From positions 1-64,000 of the forward strand of contig WHUX01000252.1 in the NCBI GenBank assembly GCA_015179025.1: DNA of 64,000 bases, written 5' to 3'. Both the position numbers and the translations under genes were made by a program. The DNA comes from Terfezia claveryi (lineage: Eukaryota; Ascomycota; Pezizomycetes; Pezizales; Pezizaceae). The notes beneath the pieces were generated by a model. The model ran no database searches. It was not told the DNA's origin and saw only the letters and a list, made by a program, of their open reading frames with translations. Positions within the stretch are counted from its first letter, which is position 1. Each line of letters starts with the position of its first letter. Positions 11,027 through 21,669 of this stretch are shown here, piece after piece.

Positions 11027-12355
11027 TTTGCAAACAGATCGTGCGAATGTACCTGGAGCATAAATCTGTAGTGCTCTGATTGAAGACTCAATAGCAGGGT
11101 AGACGAGGCAGTATCATCATTATCTGGGTTCGACCTGAGTTCTTTCATAAACTGGTTGCTTACTAGCACAATCACATGTGCGAGGCAGGGAAGTCGGTAT
11201 TGCTGGGGGTCCCATTTAGCACCGAATACATTGGCTTGTAAATGCTTAGCCAATGCCGCATTGACACTCGCGTTGTCCAAACGATGGCCAAGACTCGGTT
11301 CGAAATGCCATATTCCCGAATTAAATTCCCTAGCTGATTACCCAAGTGCATAGCATTATGAGCTTCCCCACCTAGGTACTGGAATCCAATCGTATGTTGG
11401 CACAGCTGCCAATCCTGGTCTATATAATGGAGTGTTGTGCCCATGAACGCTAACTTGTTCGGAGAAGTCTAACAGTCTGTAGCGAGATGGAGGAATGTAT
11501 CTTCCGGAAGGCTTTTTTGAAGCTTCTGTTGAACTTCAGTGGCATAGTGATGTATGCTCCGACGAAGTGTTGTCGCACAGGGGATATTAATCCCAGATCT
11601 AAGAAATTTCAGGAGATGCTGGAACTGCGGATTTCATGGTTCGGAAAGGTAAGTTTGCACCAATTACAGTTTTCATGAGTTCATGTTTGAAGCGATCATC
11701 ACTGAATTGCAATTCGGGGGATTGTGCAACTGCAGGTGTTGTCTACTTGTAACGTGAGCCTATGCCCAATTATTGCAGGTAGGTACGAATTATATAATTA
11801 CCTTCCCAAACAGGGTTGAAATGTCCTATTCTTTCGCCCACTAGCAGAGCGGCACCTGCCCGAGCTGAGATGAGTTCTCATATGTGTCGTACTCATATTA
11901 AAGGCACTAGGGTGTTGCAAGGTACCCTTGCAAGCTAAGCAAAATATGAATGGCTCACCGCTGTGAATCTTAGCCCTTGTCCGAATTGGGCCCAGTGCGC
12001 TGCTGTTCGGAGCTTAGAATCCCATCGGGGTGGGTTAATATTATTACTTCTTAGATCTTTAGCCAGATTGTCACGGAGCTTGCCTGCCCACTCGGTCGTT
12101 TCCCACCATGCATCAAATGGCACAGATTGTTCGGCTTCCCACTGGAAAGCTGTCCCGCCTAATATTCTGGTGAGAGTGGAAACCATTGGGCTCGATTGAC
12201 GTACGGGCACACTTGGAGATAGAGACATGTTGGAGTATGGGGCTAGTAGTGCAAGTTCGTCTGGCTATTGTGTTCCTGGAGTTGGCGATAATAGATTTGG
12301 AAGGGCAGTAGGGAAGAGAGGCCTATTTATTCACATTTTGAGAGCATTTGGGGTA

Positions 12356-12407
12356 TGTCATGGATAACGTGTGCTTGTCACGGATAACGTGTGCTTGTCA
12401 CGGATTC
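12356..12407 (+). repeat. TGTCACGGAT motif cluster, 20-bp period
   Basis: Three copies (TGTCATGGAT, TGTCACGGAT, TGTCACGGAT) are spaced 20 bp apart by AACGTGTGCT. They lie between the 5' end of the hAT transposase and the 3' end of the hypothetical gene at 12430-13372. Confidence 0.85.
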
Positions 12408-12429
12408 TATGGGAGACATTACAAGGTAC

Positions 12430-13372
12430 CTACGGCGCTTTCCTTGATAACCCAAACCTATCTATACATAAAATACGTCTGTCAATCATGCCATAGCATA
12501 TCAACAGCGCGCCAAACCCAATTCCAATCCAAGTGCGCGATCGTCCATTCATTCCAAAATGATCCACAATGTCATCGTGGACATCATCTAAGTCCTCTGA
12601 GCTGTATGGTGAGAGCTCACTTCTAGGCTCAAAGCATCCATCTGGCTCTGATATATTGTCGGGGATATTGGTCAAATCTAGTTGGAGTATGCTGGATCTC
12701 AATGGCCAATCGGGGCTGTCTGTGAGTTGCAAAATCTCGAGAGGTCTAGACATAATTAGCCTGCCGCGCTATCTATGTGCAAGGATTAGTAAGATACCTT
12801 CTTGAAGGCCGAAGCCAGACCTCTTGCCCACAACATAATACTGTTATCCTAGGTGGGGGATGCCATTGTACCGGTATATAGACAGGATGCCGAATGATTC
12901 TGCTGTCAGGGATCCGGTAGGTCTGGGAGAGTATCTACAATAGGTATGTTAGCACTCTAATGTTTTAACGCAACAATTAACTTACCGATGGGTATCGACA
13001 ATCTTCACATAAACCCCATGCCTCTCCCTCGCCAGTCAGGTAATGGTGGAAAAGGGTAATCCACAACAAATCATATATAGTATAGTCATCTAGGTAAAAG
13101 GGATCCCAAGTCATCTCTGGACTCCTGTGGATACCCAAGGGGAGTAGTAAATCATACCGATCAATCCAAATCCTCTCTAGAAGCTCCATGGCTACTACTC
13201 GGGATACAATCTTGTTGGGGTCAAATCGGTCCATAACCAACTGTCTAGACTGGTGTGTTACCATTTCCATTCCACGTAGACTAAGGAACCGTCGTAGCCC
13301 AGCAGTGTCTCTCCACTGCTCCCGGAACTCTTCGAAACCGAGTTCATCTTCTGGATTGTAGTATACTGCCAT
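12430..13372 (-). CDS. Hypothetical protein, three exons, intact frame
   Basis: From ATG 13372 the frame runs to a GTAAGT donor at 12985. A 51-nt intron with GCTAACA and a TTGTAG acceptor leads to exon 2 (12934-12798). A very short second intron (about 37 nt, with TTACTAAT) leads to exon 3 (12760-12430). The predicted protein has about 284 residues. It starts MAVYYNPEDELGFEEF, has an aromatic-rich middle (YDLLWITLFHHYL), an acidic part (YSSEDLDDVHDD) and a hydrophobic segment near the C-terminus (WIGIGFGALLICYGMI) that could be membrane-embedded. I recognise no family. Both splices keep the frame and no internal stop occurs, unlike the neighbouring transposase. It may be cargo of the surrounding element. 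The 37-nt intron is the weak point of the model. Confidence 0.5.
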
Positions 13373-14059
13373 ATTTGTATAGTAGTCTGGTTGGCACAAC
13401 GCCCGTTGTGAAGCTGATATGGTCAGTGAGAATTACAACCCCAATGAACTATATATAAGCAAAACTCCAGATGACAGTTCTGGAAAGAATCCCTAAATGG
13501 CAATGTCCTCTTTTGGTAGGTTGTCTAGTTACGTCTGATTCTGCCTTAGAATTAGTAGACAAAAGTAGACTACCATACTCCGCAGGTAATACTAATTGTA
13601 TCCGAAGGACCTGGCTTGCATTAGTCGCGGGAAAGACCTGCGTGACCCACCTGGGACACGGCAAAAGATCCGTGACAACACATCCGTGACCAGACATCCG
13701 TGACAAAATAAGCCATCCGTGACAACATAAAATATCCATGACAAGAAAAAAATATCTATGACCACATAAGTTTAGCACAAGCTAGCCCGCCCAAATGGAA
13801 CTACCATCCTGATCCACTCCAGCCTGGTGTCGAACCGCCACCTTTGTCCATAATAGTACCGCATCTACGAAAGTGATAGGTTAATGGCATAATCTACAGC
13901 GATTGACAGGTCAATGGGATAGACTGGTTATTGTCAACCTATGTAGTTGAGGTCAAGGCGCGCACTGATACACTTTGTTGTATACTATAAGAGTTAGTTT
14001 AGCCAGTAGAAGGTAGGCTGGGTGAAGCGTTCTATCTGTCTCATGTGATAACGGTCAAT
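13373..14059. other. Intergenic region with motif cluster, possible exons
   Basis: Contains a TCCGTGACA cluster (13640-13762) and, at 13380-13397, an 18-bp word TAGTCTGGTTGGCACAAC that also occurs in the Plavaka element. On the - strand at 13790-13865 a segment preceded by TTTCGTAG reads MRYYYGQRWRFDTRLEW and could be an exon, but I could not connect it to a gene. Confidence 0.4.
13640..13762 (-). repeat. TCCGTGACA motif cluster
   Basis: At least five copies of (A/C)ATCC(G/A)TGACA plus diverged ones, spaced 10-20 bp. This is the reverse complement of the TGTCACGGAT motif seen elsewhere in the 8.5-26 kb segment. Later copies carry G-to-A changes (ATCCATGACA, ATCTATGACC). Confidence 0.85.
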
Positions 14060-14606
14060 GCATCTTCTCAAAAGCATCATTAATCCTGATATAGTCTAGT
14101 CGTTCACATCCCATCGACCCATCAATTGCTCTACTAGCAATAATGTCATTCATCACTTGCAGAGGTATAGGTAGTCTGCTTGCATGAGCCTCCTTGTGAG
14201 GTACAATGGGTCAAGGGGTCTGGGTCAAGCCAAGCCAGTTCCGAAACAGGTAACACATACTTAGGGATGTTTCAGGGAGTAACCAGAGATGTTTTGGGGC
14301 AGTAGCTTGGGCCAGGGTCTGCTGGGGCCAGATAAATTCCGCATGTCCCCACCTCCTACCACTCGATTAACTTCCGTCCTCCATTATCTGCATCTCCCTA
14401 GCCTTTTGTCATTCCGCATCAAGCCACCTCCTATCCTTTATTACTATACCACAAGAAAGTATGCCAGCTAATTCGACTATCAGGCAAAGAGGTGAAATTC
14501 CAGGGTCAAGGTATGACTTCCATACTTTTTTGCTTGCCCCATATGATGTTGCGTACATGTCCCGTATTATTTGAGTAAGTGCGATAGCCATGTGGGCTTG
14601 TCCCAT
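14060..14606 (-). CDS. Possible hypothetical gene, two exon-like segments
   Basis: Two open segments on the - strand look coding. One (14606 to about 14440) reads from ATG as MGQAHMAIALTQIIRDMYAT and ends near a GTATAG donor-like site. The second (about 14205-14060) reads LPIPLQVMNDIIASRAIDG and ends at a stop after INDAFEKMH. I could not find an unambiguous acceptor joining them, and no family is recognised. They may belong to one gene or to the gene at 12430-13372. Confidence 0.3.
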
Positions 14607-14837
14607 TTTGCGCGGTTCTACTGAACAGATGACGATAATCGTTATTTTCCTGTTACCTTGAGTGGGTCATGTTTGAAGCGCGTGGAAAACACACGTGCCA
14701 CAAGGTCGTGTGGTTCCTCCCGCTGGAAACTGATTTGCAGTGAGGAACAGGAAAAGGACGTATAGCGGTATTGTGTGGTAACTCACACTTGATTTGACAC
14801 AGCATTACCGGCTTGCAGCTAATTCCTTTTCACCCAA

Positions 14838-14842
14838 ACTTC
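14838..14842. repeat. Target site duplication CTTCT, left
   Basis: The five bases just before the left LTR are CTTCT. The same five follow the right LTR at 21182-21186. This fixes the ends of the Gypsy element and shows that it inserted as a unit. Confidence 0.95.
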
Positions 14843-15333
14843 TTGTAACGACGGCTCTGGGGGCAAGGCGACCAAGGGGTACGCCAGGGCAAGAGGCAAG
14901 AGGGGCAGAGGGCAGGGGACACGAGACACGCGGAAGCAGGTGCCACGTGTGTCAAGGGAGGCAGCTGGGCTGCAAACACAAAGCGAGGCAAGGCAAGGAC
15001 AGGAGGTTCGCAGGGGGGGCAGCAGGGCTGCAGAGTCGAGGCGAGACAAAGAGGTGTACAAGGGAGATGCACCAACGTGGAGAGAAGCAAGGCCCTGTAT
15101 TGGATATACAAGACGTTGGATAGGGATCCAACGAAAGGGCGGAGAGAGCGCACTATATATACAGGCTGGCTGGCCAAGGCCACCAGAAGGAATAAGGTTC
15201 CCGAAACCCCTTATCTCGGGAACTGAGATAACAACGATATCACCTGCGATGCAGGTAATGCTAACGGAACAACACTAACAACAACAAGAACACAATAACG
15301 AGAAAACTCGGCTAGGAGGGGACGGTTGTGACA
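14843..15333 (-). repeat. Gypsy 3' LTR (left copy)
   Basis: 491 bp, TG...CA termini. It differs from the other LTR at roughly ten positions, nearly all of which have A or T in this copy where the other has G or C, so this copy has taken most of the post-insertion transitions. It contains a TATATATA stretch at about 15151-15160 that may be the core promoter of the LTR. Confidence 0.95.
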
Positions 15334-15347
15334 CTATCCCCCCTTTA
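15334..15347 (-). other. Polypurine tract of Gypsy element
   Basis: On the - strand the sequence CTAAAGGGGGGATAG directly precedes the 3' LTR. A purine-rich tract at this position primes plus-strand DNA synthesis in LTR retrotransposons. Confidence 0.7.
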
Positions 15348-15588
15348 GGCTCAGAGCCCCAGCGACGAAAAGGCAAGACGAAAGGCACGGCCAGGCAAAA
15401 ACAAACAAGCAGAACAGGCGGAAAGAAAAGGAACCAATAATCCATAACCCAACCCCAACGCCGAAGTAAGCAAAAAAACAACAACCAAACGGCCAAACAA
15501 CGGAAACCCTAGCCACAACTCCGAATATCAAAGGAAACACACAAAAACACCATCCACAACTCTAGGCTGGTAAGGACGAGGCAGGGCA

Positions 15589-18500
15589 TCATTCGGCTGG
15601 ACGAGGTTTCCGTGGATATCGTTGGTAGAACAGGGCGACCAAGTCCTGTGCATTCTCCAGGTCCTCTGCGGGTTGCCAGGTAGCCTCCTCATCCCCTAGC
15701 CACTTGACCTTATATTGCAGACGCCCATACCTTCTCCGCGAGTCTAGTACTTCCTCCACTTCCCATTCCTCCTCACCTTCGATAATTACGGGAGGAGGGG
15801 GGGGGTGTTTCTGTCCTGGGAGAGGGTCCTCCGCGGCGGGCTCGATCTCAGAGACATGGACAACCGGGTGGCGTTTGATGTCTTTGGGGAACCTCAGGCG
15901 GTAGGCGTGAGTGCCCACGGCCCCCAACACTTCGAAGGGACCCAGGAACTTATGGTTGAGCTTGCGGGAAGGGCGCTCTGTCCGGAAATGGCGGCTGGAG
16001 AGCCACACTTTGTCTTCTGGCTGGTATCTGGGGGCTGGCAACCGTGATCCGTCAGCATATTCGGCCTGCCTGGCTTGTGCATACGCCAATTCAGATCTCA
16101 AGGTGGCATGGAGCTCCGCAATTTCCTTTGCGAATGTTTTGGCTGGTACATTCTCTCTGACCTTCTGCAGGGGTGCTAAGGATTCCACAAACCGAGGATG
16201 CCAGCCATAATTCGCTAGGAAGGGGGAGGTCTTTAGTGACTCAGAAAACTGGTTGTTGGCTGCGAACTCGCAGGTTGCCAATAGGGACACCCAGTTGTTC
16301 TGCTGGTAGTTGATATAGGCTCGCAGGTATTGCTCCATGACTGCATTCATTCGTTCCGACTGTCCGTCCGTTTGAGGGTGATATGCTGTAGAAAGGTGCA
16401 CCTCAATCCCTAACAGCTCGCAGAACGCCTTCCAGAACTCGGATATGAACTGGGGGCCACGGTCGGAGACGATCGATTCCGGAAGACCATGATAGCGGAA
16501 AACGGTATTGAGGTAGAGGTTGGCTAAGTCGGGGGCAGAGCAAGTGTCCCGACAGGGTATCACGTGCCTTATTTTAGTTAACCGATCCACCACCATCAGA
16601 ATGGCGTTGAACCCCGAGTCCTCTGGCAGTCCGGTCACAAAGTCCATGGTCAGGTGTTGCCAAGGTTTTTTAGGAATCTCCAGGGGCTTTAAGGTGCCGT
16701 ACGGGGCGTGGCGGACAGGCTTAGCACGCTTACAAACATGGCAGTTCCATACGTACTGCTCCACGTCTTTCCGCTGGTCAATCCAGGTGTACTCCCTAGA
16801 CAGAAGCTCTAACGTCTTGGCCACTCCAGGGTGACCTGCAACCAGGCTGTCATGGTGCTCTTCGAGTAGCCTCAGGCGTAACCTTCCTTCGGGTATATAG
16901 AGCTGTTCACGGTGGTATAGGAGGCCCTCCTGGACGGTACACTCGGCCAGAGAGATCTTGGGGTGGCGGCGCTGGCCGGAATCCACTGCGGCGATGATTT
17001 CCCTGGCCAGGGGGTCTCCTTCGTATGCCTTTTTCACCAGTTGTCGGAGGTCGGCTTCTAGGGCGGCCTCAGCCACTGCTCCAGCCGCAGCATCAGCATC
17101 CGCCTCAGCATCAGCTTCCGCATCAGCCTCTACATCAGCTTCCGCATCAGCCTCAGCATCAGCTTCCGCATCAGCCTCAGCATCAGCTTCCGCATCAGCC
17201 TCAGCAAGGACATTGGCCGCCAGATCAAGGTTTTCGGGCTTCAATACCACCTGATTTTGGTATTTTAGCCTTTCATCCCCCCCTTTAGGGAGGTCACCTG
17301 ATCTCCTAGTCAAGGCGTCCGGTTTGCCACCAGCCTTTCCTGGCCGGTATTTGATCTTAAAGTTGAACCGAGAGAGGAATTCAGACCACCTGGCCTGCCG
17401 TCGGTTCAGCAGCTTAGTGGTTGTAAAATACTCAAGGTTTTTGTGGTCAGATAATACCTCGATAATCCCTTTAGCTGACTCCAGGTGTGGTCTCCACTCC
17501 TCGAACGCCCTTATAATGGCCATCAACTCCTTGTCATAGATCTCGTAATTGCACTCAGCCGGGGAGTGCTTTTTCGAGAAGTAAGCCACTGGATGGAGGA
17601 TGCCGTTTTCGTCGTTCTGGGACAGGATTCCCGCGGAAATATAGTCGGAGGCGTCAGTCTCCATGATACATTCGCTGTCCGGATCGAAATGGGCCAGGAT
17701 CGGTGCTGAGCAGAAGGCTTCCTTAAGGTTCTGGAAGGCCAACTGAGCTTCTGGATTCCACTGGAAGGCCTTTTTCGTTGTCGGATGTGAGCCAGCTTCT
17801 ACCTTCGAGCCAGCTTCTACCTTCGTTTTCGTCAAGGCCGTCAGGGGTGCCGCGATCCTTGAGTATCCCAAGATGAACCGGCGGTAAAAGTTGGCAAATC
17901 CTAGGAAGGCTTGCACATCCTTCAAGTTGGCCGGGGTTTCCCACTCCTGGATTGCGGCAACTTTGGCAGGATCCATCCGGATGCCTTCTGTAGTGATGAT
18001 CAACCCCAGATACTTGACCTCCTGCACATGAAACTCGCATTTCTCAGGCTTGAGGTACAATCCGGCTTGCTCCAGCTTTTCCAGTACTTGTCGGACATGG
18101 ATTTTGTGCTCTGCCAGGGTGTCTGAATAGATCAGGATATCGTCAAGGTAGGCCGTGCAGAATACATCCAAAAAGTCTCGTAGAGTGTCATTGATGAAGT
18201 GCTGGAAAGAAGCCGGGGCGTTGGTTAGGCCAAAGGGCATCACATTATACTCAAAGTGGCCATATCATGTTCGGAAGGCAGTTTTCTACTCCTCCCCCTC
18301 GGCGATCCGTACCAGGTTGTAAGCCCCTCTCAAATCCAGTTTGGTGAACTATTTTGCCTTGAAAAGCCTGGCTAATGTCTCTTGGATCAGAGGCAGGGGG
18401 TACCTGTTCTTGACCGTTATCTCGTTTAGGCCCCGATAATCAACACACAACCGAAGGGAGCTGTCCGATTTCTTGACGAACAGCACCGGGGCACCCGCTG

Positions 18501-19431
18501 GTGAGGAGCTGTGGCGAATGAAGCTCTTGTTGAGGTTTTCTTCCAAGTACTTCTTCAGAGCTTCCAGCTCCAACTGGGACATTCCGTAGAGGGGCCCATA
18601 GGGGGGGGTCTTACCCTCTATCAGCGGAATTGTGTGGTCATATGGTCGGTGGGGCGCGAGCTTCTCCGCGGCTTTTTCCGAGAATAGTTCGATGAATTCA
18701 TGGTATTCGTCCGGGACCATGGCCTTCCACTCCTCTTTGGACCTCGTCTTATTAATCTCCAGGTTTACCTCGTGTATGGACAGGGCATGAGCCTTCAGCT
18801 TGTGCCTTCTAGTAAGGTAAGCGAAAGCCCCTGCCCCGATAAAGCTAACATTCAGAGGTTTTTGGGGGCCAGGGGGCACTGGGGGAACCGGGGGCACAGG
18901 GGGAACCGGAGAATTGGCATCGAGGTGCGCAGGCTGGTGTATTGGGGGTGGCAAGGCACACAGCCCAGTAACGGTGGCCTTCGGATTCCCGCAGTGCTTT
19001 TTGCAATACTGGCTGTTGAACTGCAGGGTATAGGAGCCGAAGCTGACCGATACATCGTGCATTCTAAGCCAGGGGATTCCGAGGATAATTGGGTACTTGA
19101 GCTTTGTCACAAACATCGGGAGGGCTTCGGAGTGATCCCCGACCTGGGCAGGCACGCACGCAATATCGGTGATATCCCCGGAGGAAATAGGTCGACTGTC
19201 AATGACATCCAGGACACGAGGGGTTTTAAGCTTAGACGTGGGTATGGAGTATTTACTGACAAAGGCCTGGTCAACGAATGCAATTCCTGAAGCTCCGCAA
19301 TCTATAAGAGCTGACGTGGTGATTGTTCTATCATTAATTTTGAGGGAGATAGATACAACAAAATGCTCGCTGAACAAGCGAGATTCGTCAACAACAGAAG
19401 CGGAAGACACAGAAAATGCAGACAAAGACAA
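15589..19431 (-). pseudogene. Gypsy pol: protease, RT, RNase H, integrase, chromodomain
   Basis: Two long open segments on the - strand in one frame. The first (19431-18349) has the aspartic protease motif [13 protein letters not shown] and the start of the RT, ending [18 protein letters not shown] and LARLFKAK. The second (18243-15589, 884 residues) begins in the RT with MPFGLTNAPASFQHF and the catalytic YLDDILIYS. It continues through RNase H (METDASDYISAGIL), an AEAD-repeat linker, the HHCC zinc site (HPGVAKTLELL to CHVCKRAK), the integrase core (MDFVTGLP, SDRGPQFISEFW, TDGQSERMN) and a C-terminal chromodomain (WEVEEVLDSRRR, KVKWLGDEEATW). Between them three stops break the RT: TAG 18349-18351, TAG 18286-18288, TGA 18265-18267. 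The order identifies a chromodomain Gypsy. Confidence 0.96.
17080..17215 (-). repeat. AEAD-coding simple repeat in Gypsy pol linker
   Basis: Repeats of about 12-18 bp built from GCATCAG(C/T) words encode alternating Ala-Glu-Ala-Asp on the - strand, between RNase H and the integrase zinc site. The array keeps the pol frame, so it is a length-variable linker rather than damage. Confidence 0.85.
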
Positions 19432-19465
19432 ATGCCTGGGGCAGGTCCCTTGCTAGTGTCAGTAA

Positions 19466-20656
19466 CTAGGCAAGGGACAGGGCTTTTCCCGACTCATCAA
19501 CCTCCTCAATCCTGGGCACTGGGGTATCGGAGATAGCGTGGATGGCGAGGGAGCGATTCTTTCGAAGGGGGCAAGCCGCAATGAAGTGGTTGGCCTTCCC
19601 ACAGGCTATGCATAGCCCATTATTCCGGCGGCGATCTCTCTCCTCCTGGGTTAACCGTGGCCTACCTGCGGATAGGTCCATAGGCGCGGCACCACCTGCC
19701 ACGAGAGAGGGGTGCGCGGGTTTGTTGGCCGAGGCCGGGACTTGGGCAGGCTTGGGGGTCGGTTGTTGTTGGTGTTGCTGTGGTTGCTGAGGTGAGCGGG
19801 TGGCAGGGGGAAGGTAAGGCGGTGTCTCAACCTAGCCATCCGTTGTTCCACCCTGGATGCCTGGTCGATTAATTCGTCGAGACTCTTGGTCTCTGGGAGG
19901 GTGACCATGGCCTGTTGAAGTTCGTCATTCAGTCCCTCCTGGAACTGCTCGAGCTTTGACTGGTCGTTCCACAATACTTCTGCTGCCAGCCTGGAGAACT
20001 CTGCCACATATGTGGACAGATCCGAATTACGTTGTTTCAGGGCTCGGAGGGCTCGGCTAGCCGTGCCCACGGCATCGGGGTCCCCAAAAGCCCTGTCTAG
20101 AATAGCGAAGAGTGCCGGGATGCCGTCCAGCTTAATCCCAGTCTCGAGGACATATGGCTGGATTTGATCTACTGCCTTACCCTCCAGCAGGGCAAAGACA
20201 TAAGCCAATCGGTGTTGCTCGGATGGGAATCTGGCTGAGTCCCCATTGAGTTTGAGGTTTACCGAGTTCTTCCAAGCTCGGAGGCGAGCCCTATCCCATT
20301 GAATTTGGGGGGGTTGGAATACTTTCGGTTTTGGCGGTTGGTGTGGAGGGTGGGGTTGCCGACATAGCGGCCATAGCGCGGTTGAGGGTCTGGATCGTGG
20401 TTCGCTCGTTGGCCAGAGCGATGGTGGCATTGTCAAGATCGTTTTGGAGTACTGTGATTTCTTCATCGGCGGATCTCAGTTTTCGTTCAGCTACGGCCAA
20501 GCTATTGCCGAGTTCGGCCCCGATGGCATCCATGGCCTCGAAGATGTCGATGATCTCTCGACGATAGGCATTCAATTCGTTCAGTCCTGAGGGTATAGGG
20601 GAGTTCCTCCAGGTTTGAAACCTGACAGCGGGTGGTGGGAGAGCTGCTCCTGACAT
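19466..20656 (-). pseudogene. Gypsy gag, frameshifted
   Basis: Three overlapping open segments in different frames make up gag. 20656-20291 starts MSGAALPPPAVRFQTW and has a heptad-like region (ERKLRSADEEITVLQNDLD). 20466-19651 holds the capsid-like retrotransposon gag domain (WKNSVNLKLNGDSARF, RALKQRNSDLSTYVAEF, FQEGLNDELQQAM). 19702-19466 has the CCHC zinc knuckle CIACGKANHFIAAC. At least two frameshifts separate them, one near a G-run at about 20308. Gag forms the particle shell; this copy could not make it in one piece. Confidence 0.92.
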
Positions 20657-20692
20657 GACTGCGTACCAGTTGGTCCAAAGGATCCAACGTAG

Positions 20693-21181
20693 TGTAACGA
20701 CGGCTCTGGGGGCAAGGCGACCAAGGGGTACGCCAGGGCAAGAGGCAAGAGGGGCAGAGGGCAGGGGACACGAGACACGCGGAAGCAGGTGCCGCGTGTG
20801 TCAAGGGAGGCAGCTGGGCTGCAAACACAAGGCGAGGCAAGGCAAGGACAGGAGGTTCGCGGGGGGGCAGCAGGGCTGCAGAGTCGAGGCGAGACAAGGA
20901 GGTGCACAAGGGAGATGCACCAACGTGGAGAGAAGCAAGGCCCTGTATTGGATATACAAGAAGTTGGATAGGGATCCAACGAAAGGGCGGAGAGAGCGCA
21001 CTATATATACAGGCTGGCTGGCCAAGGCCACCGGAAGGAATAAGGTTCCCGAGACCCCTTATCTCGGGAACTGAGATAACAACGATATCACCTGCGACGC
21101 AGGTGATGCTAACGGAATAACACTAACAACAACAAGAACACAATAACGAGAAAACTCGGCTAGGAGGGGACGGTTGTGACA
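20693..21181 (-). repeat. Gypsy 5' LTR (right copy)
   Basis: 489 bp, TG...CA, matching the left LTR closely. As the element reads on the - strand, this copy would drive transcription. It carries fewer A/T transitions than the left LTR. Confidence 0.95.
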
Positions 21182-21186
21182 CTTCT
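21182..21186. repeat. Target site duplication CTTCT, right
   Basis: Second copy of the 5-bp duplication that flanks the Gypsy element. Confidence 0.95.
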
Positions 21187-21210
21187 AGTGATTATCAAAC
21201 CCGATACCGA

Positions 21211-21669
21211 GTGCGAAATCAGTCACGTTGTCCAACGGTAGAGGTGCCAGCCACCCCTAGTGAAGCCGAAACTGAAGGAGATAATGAGAGGGGGGTTTTG
21301 CAGGAACTAGTGGTGGAGATGCAGGAGGACAATCCTGAGCCAGGGGTTGAAAACAAAGAGAATGAGAAGCCTCTCTTTGTTAGTCCAAGTCTCAGGCAAT
21401 CCCCATACTCGCCATTTGAACATTCCCAACCTGAACAACCTTCCCCGTCATTTGACCCCCCCCCCATTATTAACCCAAGAAGGGCAAGGTGGTCTCAAGA
21501 GCGGTCATCCCGGCGACGCCATGTTCGCAAACAAAAGCGATGGCAAAGGCAGCAGGAAGCAGTAGCCATGGAGGAGGTCGCTGTGGGGGGAAGTCTTACT
21601 ATTGACATTGGGCCAGGCTCTTCTGATTTTCATTTTGGTCTGATATCGTTCCATGTTAACCAAAATTAA
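21211..21669 (+). CDS. Hypothetical protein fragment interrupted upstream by Gypsy
   Basis: The open frame enters from the Gypsy insertion side (reading TSSDYQTRYRVRNQSRC) and runs to a stop at 21669. It is rich in Glu, Pro and Ser, with a strongly basic patch SSRRRHVRKQKRWQRQQEA near residue 105. The frame is open right up to the target duplication, so the Gypsy element may have cut the 5' part of a gene; upstream of 14838 the same frame meets a stop, so an intron would be needed there. No family recognised. Confidence 0.35.
   Translation: MRNQSRCPTVEVPATPSEAETEGDNERGVLQELVVEMQEDNPEPGVENKENEKPLFVSPSLRQSPYSPFEHSQPEQPSPSFDPPPIINPRRARWSQERSSRRRHVRKQKRWQRQQEAVAMEEVAVGGSLTIDIGPGSSDFHFGLISFHVNQN

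Larger units (their letters stand above)
9325..12228 (-). pseudogene. hAT-family transposase, degenerate
   Basis: Reading on the - strand, segments in order match a fungal hAT transposase. An N-terminal BED-type zinc finger is split by an intron (AAHWAQFGQGLRF, then LACKGTL and THMRTHL; 12228 to about 11815). Next come FSDDRFKHELMKTV, the ATDC-stop-TSPNKLAFMGT segment, DNASVNAALAKHL with CLAHVIVLVSNQF, VKTRWNSTFEML, and the ATILDPSKKLSLY segment (10692-10273). The last part (9891-9325) is the C-terminal dimerisation region with PLTSIPVERIFSSARDI and YRRNRM. It is broken by at least two frameshifts (one just before DNAS), by TAG replacing the conserved Trp after ATDC (11469-11471), and by a TGA just before MARDILSIP. 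Introns at 10916-11026 and about 10144-10282 contain TGTCACGGA motifs. It is likely the former transposase of the surrounding element. Confidence 0.88.
14843..21181 (-). mobile_element. Complete Gypsy (chromovirus-type) LTR retrotransposon
   Basis: A full element of 6339 bp lies between two near-identical LTRs (14843-15333 and 20693-21181), bounded by the 5-bp target duplication CTTCT (14838-14842 and 21182-21186). The LTRs start TG and end CA. Internal order on the - strand is gag, protease, reverse transcriptase, RNase H, integrase, chromodomain, which is the Ty3/Gypsy order. Gag has frameshifts and pol has three stops in the RT, so the copy is inactive. It is nested in the candidate hAT composite and is much less mutated than the Gypsy copies after 32 kb. 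Confidence 0.97.

Noticed and set aside
14794..15278. ORFs within the LTRs (also 20655-21120)
   Set aside because: They are repeated identically in both LTRs and lie in non-coding LTR sequence without a known domain.
16958..17254. Ala/Ser-repeat ORFs on the + strand
   Set aside because: Complement of the AEAD linker in Gypsy pol; no independent support.
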